From: Cyathus striatus
Taxonomy: Eukaryota; Basidiomycota; Agaricomycetes; Agaricales; Nidulariaceae
DNA length: 64,000 bases
NCBI GenBank assembly: GCA_025738555.1
Contig: JAOVFP010000021.1
Coordinates: 1,550,001-1,614,000 of the forward strand
Direction: 5' to 3'
The position numbers and the translations under genes were made by a program. Under the pieces are notes generated by a model, which made no database searches, had not been told where the DNA came from, and saw nothing but the letters and a program-made list of their open reading frames with translations. How positions within the stretch are numbered: the stretch's first letter is position 1; each line of letters starts with the position of its first letter. Of this stretch, positions 12,127-22,198 are shown piece by piece.

Positions 12127-12516
12127 TTAGCGTACGACGTTGTGGAGCATTGGTTTCACAGGAGCAGGTTGACGCAGAGGTGTAGAGGGAGAAGTGGTGA
12201 CTGTAGAGGTGGAGGAGAGTTCGTGGTCTAGATGGTTCGTCTTCCCTGATGCATCGATAGGAGAGAGGGAAGGGGCGGGGGAGGTGAAGTATGGTGCTAT
12301 GCAGTTCCCGTCTGCCTCCTGCGGCCAGCGGGAGTTGAAGAGGTCGTGGAGTGTTTCAGCGGATGCTGTCACGAGCCCAAGTAGCGTGTTGGGGGACTGC
12401 AAGGCATATACACCTATGTGCAAGGCTACGAAATAGAGCTCATATATACTCGCTCCGCCGTATGAACACACCCGCTCACGGGGTTGCAGAGTATCTCTCT
12501 CTGCCAGACCGTACAA
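12127..12516 (-). pseudogene. Minus-strand coding relic, unknown family, second segment
   Basis: 129 codons on the minus strand containing ALQSPNTLLGLVTASAETLHDLFNSRWP. Degenerate copies of the LLGLV...ETLHDLFN part appear near 11930-12000 (minus) and 26750-26850 (minus, RLINEVGINLLNLQLSLAAGG). Family unknown; probably the remains of a small local gene cluster duplicated with the block. Confidence 0.35.
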
Positions 12517-13199
12517 TGGCCCTGGGAGAGCTTATGGGAATGCAGCTCATGCTAATGCACCTGCAGCGAAAACAGCAACGTTAGCTTGTGATTAACTAGT
12601 TGTGACAAGTTCTAATTCACCTTCTTCCTCACAAATCGAACTTCACTTCTAGCCAGATCAACCTCCCTCAAACAGTCAAACTATCCATCGCTTCACGAAG
12701 TATATAGCGAACGTCCCAGTGTATGTCTTCAAGGCGCTAGCTATCGGTTTTCCAAGCCTTGCATACGCCAGCGAAGAACTACATATAGCATAGTGAATTA
12801 TTGCTGCTAGTCTCGTGCGCTTGCAGCAGCGGACGATGTATATACGCCCTCGCGAACTCTTGTTTGGGATCGGGCACAGGCATGGGGTGGAGGTGGAGAG
12901 GGAGAAGTCGTGTTAGCAGACGGTAGAGCTGACGTTGTGATAGGCGGTTCTTCTAGATGTGTCGATAGGTGGGAGAGTAAGGGCAAGGAAGGTGAAGTTC
13001 GACGCTACCTCGTTCCAAGCTGCCCTCCGTACCCACTCCCATCGAACACTGACAGTGAACAGGTCAATTCGAACAGGTTGACCAAAGGTTGACGCCAGCT
13101 CGGATGAGTGCGATCTCGTCTAAGAACTGCGAGCCAACTAGTCACACGTTGTGACTATGTACTTATTCACATGCCATCGTGATCTCGTCACAGGCGGTT

Positions 13200-13640
13200 C
13201 GGCCCAACTTCGGCCATCCTTCCTTCAACTTTCCAACCTCCTCACTTGATCCTTACAGCTAAGTACTTGCTCGGTCAACATCAATTTTCATATAGTATCT
13301 GCCTTATGTTCTCCTCTAAAGTTACGCCAAACGAGGGCTGCGATAAACATGCGTGGTTTTGCTATTAGTATCATCGTTAGCTGGTAAGTACATGTTGAGT
13401 ACACGATGGCTATAGATAGTCCGCAGTCCACTCGAATCACTGACCCACGGACAGCAAAGAGAAGATCCCGTCTATTCTTTGCTCGAGGATGTAGACAAAC
13501 TATCAGACCTTTCTATTTCTCACACACACTGTGCTGGAAAGGCTACATTATCTTTAAGGCCTGTAGGCTGTTCTCTGTAGCTTGGTAGCTTCTTGTGAGC
13601 ACCGAGTACTTTCTTTCTTTGTTAACGCACACTATCTCAC
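13200..13640. other. Intergenic, no supported gene
   Basis: Only a 60-codon unconserved frame (13406-13588). No motif or repeat recognised. Confidence 0.4.
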
Positions 13641-13926
13641 TACCATCCTATGCGTGACGCATAGTTGAACATTCGAACCAGCACTGACAGTGAACACAAC
13701 TTGAACGTAGCCCTTTAAAGGTGCTGCTATACCTTGTCTATTTACTGTCGACCACTGGTAGCGCCCAAAAGCCACGAGAAGATGGCATGAACTCAAAATA
13801 ACAAGCACTGCCTTCTGAGTGGAAAGCAGAAAGCAATGCGGCATGGTTCATGAATCATGGGGTTGGTTATGCACTGCATATCCTTAATGCGACAGGCACG
13901 TCGAGCGCTTTGGCGCTTACATATGG

Positions 13927-13933
13927 TATAAAG
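13927..13933 (+). promoter_or_regulatory. TATA box of copy C
   Basis: TATAAAG 90 bases before the copy C ATG. The surrounding ~300 bases, including a CACCCTCTCTTTTCTCGCG block, recur upstream of copy E at 41580-41831, so the promoter was duplicated with the gene. Confidence 0.55.
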
Positions 13934-14022
13934 GTATCTTGAGATTGGAGAAGACACCCTCTCTTTTCTCGCGCTATTTTAGCGACCACAGTTAGTATTA
14001 CTCACCTGTGCCACTGTACGAA

Positions 14023-16738
14023 ATGGCTGCCGTAGTCCCCGCCACTCGTGCTTCCGCATTTAGCAATGGCACTGACCAAGTACTCGCCAACACAGCTGTG
14101 TTGAATGCGGGTGGAAATATTATCTATTTCGAATGGAATCCTAGGTCGGCCGACAGACCTTCGGCCCATGCACCTTCGCAGGACAATGTAGAATCGTTGT
14201 CAAGTGTCGTTACTATGATGTCTGAAATGACATCCCCGACTCCAAAGCCTCACCAACCCCACAGCGAACAACCTTCACGTGCTGCCGATTCGATACTAGT
14301 TGACCCAACCCCATCGACGTCCAATGAGCCTGCTCCTCTACATGCCGACCTTACCTCAAGATCACCGGAGATACCGGTAAGTAAAAACCCCTGAAATGTG
14401 GATGGCTGCTAAAAGAATCCGAACTGGACAGGAAAGACTAAATCATAGTAGAGACAGCCCCGATGAGTGCTCCGAAGCTGGGACACATGTGAATGTGGTG
14501 AGTATCGTTGTTGTAACTTGTGTGTAACTATCCCGAATGGTCATGTAGACGCCTAGCCATAAGGCTGAATTCTGTCCACCCCTAACAGGAGGTCCTAGTA
14601 GTTGTGAAGTTTACGTTGAAAAAATGTTTCCGCTGAAACATGGATATCCAATATGGCTCCCTCAGCCAGAACTCAACCTTCCAGTAGAATATCGTCGGGA
14701 GGGTGTGTCAATTGGGGATGTTGGATTCATCACATCCAATGGTGCCTTCGACTTTTTATTTAACATTTGGGACCAACCAAGAAATTTCAGTTCAGTTTCT
14801 CCACCACCGCTTAAGACTACATTTAAGGTGCCAGTATTTCCTCCGAGAAGTATGATTTCAAGCACCTCAAATATTGATTACGAAGTAGATTGGCGAACGT
14901 ACGTTTCCTGCATTTGAATTCATTGAACCTACAGTAAACCTTTTCGAAGGGATATATATTACTCTTATCATGATAAAGACGCTGGTGCTATTCTCTGTAT
15001 GCCACATGGCGCGTCTCAGGAAGACTATAAAAATGAGAGGGTACTAAAGGGTTTTATAGGGATGAATGCAGAGAGCTGGTATAGATATGCACTAAAATGC
15101 GGTCGTGACCTTGACCGTCATTCTCTGTATCTGGTGACTGGTAGTTTGAAGTCAAAGACGTGAGGCATTGTAACGTATGATACAGCTGCCCTCGAACGTC
15201 TCAGTACAGTGGTTCTTGGCAAATCACCCGACCCAGATGGCCCAGTCTACGAATGGAAAAAGACCGGCAAGGCATCGACATTTCGTACAGGCCCTATTCC
15301 AGATGCAACGACGGACGCTGAAAGTAGGCTGCCTAAAACCAATAACCAGTGCTTGTTTTTGCGTGGCTTCAAGATATCGTTATCGGAAGAGGCCTGGAAG
15401 GAAATCGATATCGAGAATAGCATTTATAATAAGAATGGAAAGCGAAGAGCAGATTATGATGAGTTCGGTGATTCAAGGAAGGGTAAAAAGTCTCGCGGCA
15501 ATGAAGAGTCTTCATCTGACCCGAGTGAAAACAATACTGTTGATATCACCAACTTTCCGCTCAAGCAGAATGTGAGTATATGATTTTAATTGAGTTATTC
15601 CTTTATATCTAACGTCCATTAGCTATTCCATCCTCTAAATGCCATAAATGACATGATTTTCTCTCGGGTTTGTGATTTCTTAGTTACTTCGTGTTTCTCA
15701 GAAAATGATCCATAATTAGGTCCAAGGATCTCGTGTTGCTATAACGCATGATAATCAATGGCTGGAAAGTGGCGTCAGCAATTTAGAAAATGTACGTTTA
15801 ATACCTATGACTGAGGGCTAGTGCATTATCGCTTAGGCAACACGTACTTTCAGAATCAAGACTTTTACAGTAGTAAAAATATACAACAACATATACAATC
15901 CGGCTTCGTTATAGGTTATGATGCAGGTGCTTTGGTCACTTAATGAGCCATTGGATGACTAACATAAGCATTTTAAGGGAACAAAGCGTGTACATTAGAG
16001 TTTAGAGAAGATGTAAGGCTTGAAGAGATTGTACAAGCCGACACCTCTGGGCCTACGAGCTTGCCCCATTTTCTTCCTAGTATTCCCTGGGACCCAGTCA
16101 TCGAGACCCCTCTCCCTAGTCCAGAAAGCCCCACTATTCCACAGGAATTCCAAATTGGACGCAGCTCGTCCGATTCATTTGGTATTCCTCAGGACACCTC
16201 TGAACATATAAGCTCAGTGTCAGGCTTTCTCGAGGACCAAATCACCTCGGGCGCGTTTCATTCCTCTAGCCTTAATCGGTATAATTCAATTGGTAGACTG
16301 AACCCACCCAGTTACAGTGATTCCTCAACTGTCGTTAGTCAACCAAAAACCCGTCAGGGCCCGAACCTACGTCCAACGGCATCACTTTCTAAAGAAGTTT
16401 CTGAGAACGTTCCTTTGCTAGATTCTTGGTTCCAGCAACACTCAGACCACCCCTATCCCTCTGCGGAAGAAAGGAGTCCTTTAGGTACGGTTACAGGCTT
16501 GAGTTCTACCCAGATATCTAAACATACGAATAGAGTACGTATCTTTGAGTACTACGTTCCTCACTCTTAAATATGCTAACTACCATTCCCGTATCATTAG
16601 GCCAGGAAACAGCTCTCCAAATCCAGATCGCCGAATGACATTGCAAATTCTGATGGTCCCAGAAGTTTTTCAGCTACGGCGCCAGTACACGACGAAATGG
16701 CTGACGGGATTCGCGATTTTTCATTGGAAGACAAATGA
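14023..16738 (+). pseudogene. Expanded fungal family, copy C (single premature TGA)
   Basis: Nine modelled exons: 14023-14376, 14432-14497, 14549-14898, 14950-15571, 15623-15667, 15720-15791, 15854-15926, 15978-16534, 16601-16738. They total 2,277 nt, 758 codons plus TGA, with every splice in frame. One internal TGA at 15161-15163 (about codon 328) replaces the Trp of the conserved SWGIVTYD motif. Domain order matches copy B: FSNGTDQVLANTAVLNAGGN, KMFPLKHGYPIW, SLYLVTG, HPLNAINDMIF, RVAITHDNQW, then a Ser/Pro-rich region. The coiled-coil exons of copy B are absent; the protein ends in a short exon with ADGIRDFSLEDK. The otherwise perfect frame suggests a very recent loss, a polymorphism or a sequence error. 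The ATG at 14023 is chosen because it matches the start of copy E. Confidence 0.75.
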
Positions 16739-16739
16739 A

Positions 16740-17219
16740 GGAGATACTATTTACAGCAATTTTACTTCACAGAATGTCACATTCAGGCATTTTCCCAGCA
16801 CTCTACTGAAGCTCCTATGTTACCGTGTACGTTCGCATGTAGCTAATAGACAGAAGACCAACTGTCAAAAAAGAATTGCTAACTTCCGTTTTCTACATAT
16901 GAAGAGATACAATGTTGAAAGCTGGCGTTGGCCCTGGTCTAGTTGAGGCCAGTGAAACGAGTTCAAGAGTAACCGCAGCGTAAAATAAATTTCATTAAGG
17001 AAATGGACAATGTACGTCAATGGTGGCATATTCATAACCAACTATCCATGCCTCCACCCCACCTACAGCTCACGTCCAAATGACCCATACATATACTCTC
17101 AACCCTTTCTGCGGCAACTCCACCTTCACCCGCAGCTCCTTCAGCGGTCTCCAACAGTCATAGTCTCCATCCCCCTCGCCAAGCTCGCATACAACATCTG
17201 CGCCGGTAACAGTGACTTC
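16740..17219. repeat. Copy C 3' flank, split half of the duplicated block
   Basis: Homologous to 10990-11400 downstream of copy B. The homology stops at the KDZ element and resumes at 26221, which shows that the element inserted after the duplication. Confidence 0.6.
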
Positions 17220-17255
17220 GACTTTAGGAGGTCGTGACACTTAGCCACATGTTTC

Positions 17256-17560
17256 AACTGACTATCAGAGAGTCAGTTGAGAGTCAGTTGATAGTATCAG
17301 AGAGTAGATTGATAGTAAGATGAGACTTAGTTGAGACTCAGGTGAGACTTTCATAGAGTCAGGTGAGAGTCAGGTGAGAGTCAGTTGATAGTCAGATTAT
17401 AATTACATACAAAATTAGAATAATCACAAGTCTCACCCTACTATCACCTTACTATCACCTTACTCTTATTCAATCTAGTATCAGATACTAATCTGAGAGT
17501 TGATTGATACAATTTCACCTGACTATCATCTGACTATCACTTATATTTGTATAAGTTATC
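17256..17560 (+). repeat. Left subterminal repeats of the KDZ element
   Basis: Irregular tandem copies of AGAGTCAGTTGA and AGAGTCAGGTGA in both orientations (CACCTTACTATCACC at the inner end). Likely transposase-binding subterminal repeats, by analogy with other cut-and-paste elements. Confidence 0.7.
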
Positions 17561-17859
17561 AGTGTAAAATAAGATTGCATCTTAGCAGAATTGAACCCTC
17601 GATGTGGTCACGTGACCGGCGCTTATTCCGAAAGCACCAATGGGCTATCAATCATAAATAGATGATGTCATTAAATATTATGTAATGTTATTATTATTAA
17701 TAAGCACGCGATTAGTCACACGTACGTACATCTTTTTTTGTGGGGCGACTTGTCAATTAATTTTTTATTCCCACTCTCCATTCGCTCCCTTGCTCCCCCC
17801 ACCTTCCATTCGCTCTATCATTTCCACTTTACCTTCGATCCTCTTCCTCTCTTCTTTGG

Positions 17860-19130
17860 GCGCAATCGCTCTTTCTTATCGAGCGCAATCGCTTTTCTCT
17901 CTGTTTATTCCGGAATGCGCGTTGTTTGTCCCCATGATGGCATTAAGGTGTGCATTCTCTCTTTCTTCCCTCACTCCAGTGTCACTGAGCGTAACGCTCC
18001 CTTCTAGCCCCTCTCCCCCGTGATGTTTTGAGCGCAATCGCTCCTCTTCCCCTCCCCCATGCCACGTATGAGTGCAAACGCTCCTCCTTCCCTCCCCTAT
18101 GCCACGTATGAGCGCAAACGCTCCGTCCTCCCTCTCCTCTGTGACGTCTGAGCACAAACGCTCGACGTTCTGTCCCTCATGCCACGTCTGAGTGCAAACG
18201 CTCCCCCCTCCCTCTCCTCTATGACGTCTGAGCGCAAACACTTGATGTCCTCTCCCCCACGCCACGTATGAGCGCAAACACTCGTTCCCTCCCCTCCCTC
18301 CCCCCGTGATGTCTACGAGCACAAATGCTCATGTTTCCCTCCCCTCTCCCCTGTACCATGTCTGAGCGCAAACGCTCGTCGTTTCCCTCCCCTCTCCCCT
18401 GTACCCCTCCCCACGCCGTGTCTGAGTGCAAACACTCTTTCCTCCTCTTCCCCATGCCGTATCTGAGTGCAAACGCTCTCGGTCCCCCCCCCCCCCCCCC
18501 CCCTGCAATGTCTTCGAGCACAAATGCTCATTCTTCCCCTCCCTACACCGTGTCTGAGCACAAACGCTCCTTGTTCCCCACCCCCCGCAACATCTTCGAG
18601 CGCAAACACTCTTTCTTCCTCTTCCCCACACCGTATCTGAGCGCAAACGCTCTTTCTTCCCCTCCCCCTGCAACATCTTCAAGTGCAAACGCTCGTTCCT
18701 CCCCTCCTCACGCCGTGTCTGAGCGCAAACGCTCTTTGTTCCCCACCCCCCACAATGTCTTCGAGCACAAACACTCATTCCTCCCCTCCCTACATGATGC
18801 CTGAGCGCTAACGCTCTTCGTTTCCCACCCCCCGCTACGTCTTCGAGTGCAAATGCTCTTTCCTCCCCTCCCCACGCCGTGTCTGAGCGCAAACGCTCTC
18901 GGTTCCCATCCCCCTGCAACGTCTTCGAATGCAAATGCTCCCTCCTCCCCTCCCCACATTCACCACAATGTCTCAGCGCTCAGCGCTCACCTCTCACCTT
19001 CCCCACAACCTGAGTGCAATGCTCTTTCCTCCCCTTCTCCACGCCGTGCCTGAGCCCCTGTCACATCTTTGAGCACAATGCTCACCTCTCCCCTCCACCA
19101 CAACGTCCCCGAGCACAAACACTTTTCCTC
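17860..19130 (+). repeat. Array of about 28 small palindromes, period about 40-45 bp
   Basis: The core TGAGCGCAAACGCTC, whose arms GAGCG and CGCTC pair around CAAA, recurs about every 40-45 bases between C/T-rich spacers. Examples lie at 18108, 18362, 18637, 18719 and 18883. Most variants differ only by CG becoming CA or TG (GAGCACAAACGCTC, GAGTGCAAACGCTC). A run of 20 C lies at 18484-18503. The long open frames on both strands here follow from the repeat and are not taken as genes. Confidence 0.8.
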
Positions 19131-19538
19131 TCTCACGAAATCTATTTATATCATGGTTTCTCCCATGTCAACACCCCAATGCACATATGTATCTTTCTTA
19201 CCCCTCCCTTCCAAGCCCTCCCTTCCTCTCCTCCTCTTCGGTGCTGGTTCATTGAGTCCTGGCAGTTGCCAGTGACCATTGAAACAGCACCCAATTGAGT
19301 AGGAGTTGGAGTTCGAGGTAGGAATGTTATTTATAGAGTAGACACATGTCTGTCTCATGTTAATAATACATGCTTCTTTTCTTCTTTTGTGCCGCCAGAG
19401 ATTGATTGACCAAGTCCCATGAATGATATAAGTAAAGACTGTGTCTCTTTTCCCTTTCTTCCTTTATCTGAGTGCACAACACTTAAGATACAATTTCGCT
19501 TTTTTACACTGCTTTTTTACTGTCTACTTTTGTCTACC

Positions 19539-21833
19539 ATGCATACCACTAGGTCCAAGACTGCTGGTGCTGGTGCTGGTGCTGCTCCACCATCCTCTTC
19601 CACTAGATCCAGATCTAGGAATACTACCACTGCACCTGCAAGTGGTGCTTCTAGTTGTGCTCCAACTGCTAAAAGGGGGAGGCCTGCTTCTAGGGCTCGA
19701 CCAAAGGGAAGGGGCAGGAAAGGGAATCAATCTGAGAGCAATGAGGAGCAAGAAGGGGATAATGAGAGTGATGGCAATAAGGAGGAGGAGGAGGAGGAGG
19801 AGGAGGAGGAGGAGGAAGAGGAGGAGGAAGAGGAGGATGTAATAGAGGTGTCAGAGAAAGGTACAGGGAAGGGAAAGAAGATAAAACAGAAACCTATTCC
19901 CAAAGGACGGAGGAAGAAAGTCAAGTAAGTCATGTTGTTTAATAATTTCTGTTGCACTTAATTTATTCTTTTATAGGAAATCTTCTGTTCAGCGTCTACA
20001 AGAGGACCAAGAGCTTGATGCTCAAGGGGTGCCACCTCATCTAACTAGGTATAATTTCTTATTCTATTCTTTCTACTTATTGCTTTACATTATATATAGA
20101 ACAGAACTAATTCTGGAGTGAAGCAACTTGACAGTTGCTCCACCTCCTCAGCTTCGTGGTCGCTCTGGGACAGTACTCCCACCTCATGTAAAGACTTCAA
20201 CAGACTCTAGGTCAGGATCAAGTGGCTCTGCATTCAGTAGCTCTATTAAGTCCACTTCTGGTGATTCATTGAATGAAGGAACTGTTCATATTCAGTGGAT
20301 CTAAGTCAACTGGCAATACCTCTAAGTCAAAATCTAGTGAATTATTAAGTAAAGGATCTACTTCAATTGAGGGTGAATATGATGATACAGAGGAAATGGA
20401 TGTTGATAAAACTCCTAAAAAAAACAACAAGAGGCGCAACCGCTCTACTAGCCCAACCAGTCCCACTGTTAGTATTGACAGCCGCTCTTCAAAGTCTAGT
20501 CGAAAGTCTTTATTACATAGCACTGCATCCAGTCATTCATCTACCTTGGATAGTTTAACTGGTTTAGAATCCAATCTTATTAGAGAGGATCAAACTTTTG
20601 AAAGCTTCATGAGTCAATTTAATGACCAGCATTCAGAAGAAGTTGATTCAGATGAAGATGACTCTGTTGCTAAGGCTGTGGACTCTCTTGAGTTACAAGG
20701 TGCATCTAAAATTACAGGTGGTCACATGCGTGAGCATGCACTAGGAAATAATTTTAACTTTGGTGATGCAGGTAAATAATTAAAATGTTTTGTTTTGTTT
20801 AACTATTTAACACATTTTATAGAGGAAAGAGATGAAGTACCATTTGAGGTACCTACAACTGGAACCATACATGTTTTCAGTAATCGCAAATCAACAGAAG
20901 CACATTTTGCCATCAAAAATGTTAAATTGCATTACAAACTTGGTAAAATTGTACAGTTGATTGGTCAAAAATATTCATATGTCAAAGGTATATCATCTAT
21001 TCTTTATGTCCACATATATATATTGACTATATCTATGTACAGTGTTGAACCCATATATGTTTATCTGGGAGGATAATACTTGGGTTATTAAAGGCCACTA
21101 TTCAGAACTTCTAACAGATCTTGAAGATATTGAGTGGTTTGTTAATGAAAAAAACAATACAGTTTGTCATGTTTTAGCAGTAAGTATGGAGTATTTATTT
21201 GCTATAATTAACTCACAGTTTTCATAGGAAGGACTTGATTCATCTACAAACATGATCTCAGCTCCTGCTGCTACCACATCTGCTCCTGTGGCTTCTGGTT
21301 CTGGTTCAAGTAAAGCTCTAAGATCAGTTACTAAAGAGCAGCAGCAAATTATTGACATCTTTAAGATTCCTCCTGCTTTGCGCTATGAGGGGACTGTCAG
21401 TATTCGTGTTGTATATGCAAAATGGCTCTTTATACAGAAGATCATTTTGGAGTTACCTGGAAAGATTGCTGATGGATCCTTTACTGGAAAGGAGAGTAGT
21501 AATGAGCGAACATATACCATATTTTTTGCAACACCATCATCCTACTTCAGGGTTCATAGGCACTTTCGCAACCTGAAGTATTTTAAAAGGATGGAACAAT
21601 GGTTTATGAGAGATCTCAATATTAAGAATGAAGATGTCTGGGGAGCTAGGAAGCCTGGTATTGATTATCTAGGTGAAATTCTGAATAAGCATATTACTAT
21701 TGCTGAGAAGAAGAAGAAAGAAGAAGAAAAGGAAGAGAGAGAGAAGGAGAAAGAGAAGGAAAAGGACAAGAATAAGGGCAAGGGTAAAGATAAGAGGGGA
21801 GGGAGTAAAAAAGGAAAGGAGCGAGCTTTGTAA
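19539..21833 (+). CDS. KDZ-element accessory protein, unknown function
   Basis: Multi-exon plus-strand gene upstream of the transposase-type gene in the KDZ element. Exon 1 (19539-19924) encodes a basic, Ala/Ser-rich start, KRGRPASRARPKGRGRKG (AT-hook-like RGR/KRGRP), then a poly-Glu tract from a GAG/GGA run near 19783-19850. Exon 2 is 19977-20048. Exon limits between about 20100 and 20280 are unclear and may hide a frameshift. Later exons (to about 20772, 20821-20987, 21047-21180, 21229-21833) carry a Ser-rich acidic region, then a compact part with IHVFSNRKSTEAHFAIKNVK and RVHRHFRNLKYFKRMEQWF, and a very lysine-rich tail. I do not recognise a family. The charged tails suggest a nuclear nucleic-acid-binding protein; this is inference. 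Confidence 0.55.
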
Positions 21834-21862
21834 GAATATTTTCTTTGTTATTTTCAACAAAG

Positions 21863-22086
21863 TTATACTTTCAACAAGTATAACTTGAAGTTTTTTTATC
21901 AATACTTCAACAGTATAAATTTTTCATAAAAGCTTTGTTATCTATTCTATTCTTTTTAATGAAGTTATACTTTCAACAAGTATAGCTTCAATTGTAAATC
22001 TGTACTTTCAACAGTATAGATTCCTTGTTGATTTCTTCATACTTTCAAAAAGTATGTAGATTGTATATTATACTTCAACAGTAAAG
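21863..22086 (+). repeat. Cluster of six short palindromes after the accessory gene
   Basis: ATACTTTCAACAAGTAT and near variants recur at about 21863, 21901, 21965, 22001, 22037 and 22069. In each, ATACTT pairs with AAGTAT or AGTAT around TCAAC. They lie in the AT-rich gap right after the accessory gene stop and before the transposase-type gene, so they could act in 3'-end formation or as binding sites. Confidence 0.65.
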
Positions 22087-22198
22087 ATTAGTTGTATCAT
22101 TTTGTTGTTTAATGATGTGCAATGCATAACATTTGTCATCTTACTATTTTATTTATATTTTAAGTTGATTATCATATACTAACAATATTTTTTACAGT

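Larger units (their letters stand above)
11216..13200. repeat. Segmental duplication block, copy 1
   Basis: This block is homologous to 17046-17219 followed, after the KDZ element, by 26221-27800. Matching landmarks are CAGATCAACCTC...TTCCAACT, the CCTCTTCGAAATGCT stretch and the TCACAAATCGAACTTC stretch (12632; 27273). Inside the block, shorter segments are also repeated (about 11780-12010 against 12160-12400), so it has its own tandem history. Confidence 0.7.

Noticed and set aside
17581..17625. tRNA or tRNA-derived SINE (B-box-like GGTTCAATTCT on the minus strand)
   Set aside because: I could not fold an acceptor or D arm or find an A box; a single B-box-like word is too little.
17876..18959. 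Overlapping long open frames on both strands
   Set aside because: They follow from the C/T-rich palindrome array, with low-complexity translations and no conserved motif.
17880..19130. CRISPR-like spaced repeats
   Set aside because: Repeats are short, variable and palindromic, spacers are low-complexity C/T, and the context is a fungal transposon with no cas genes.
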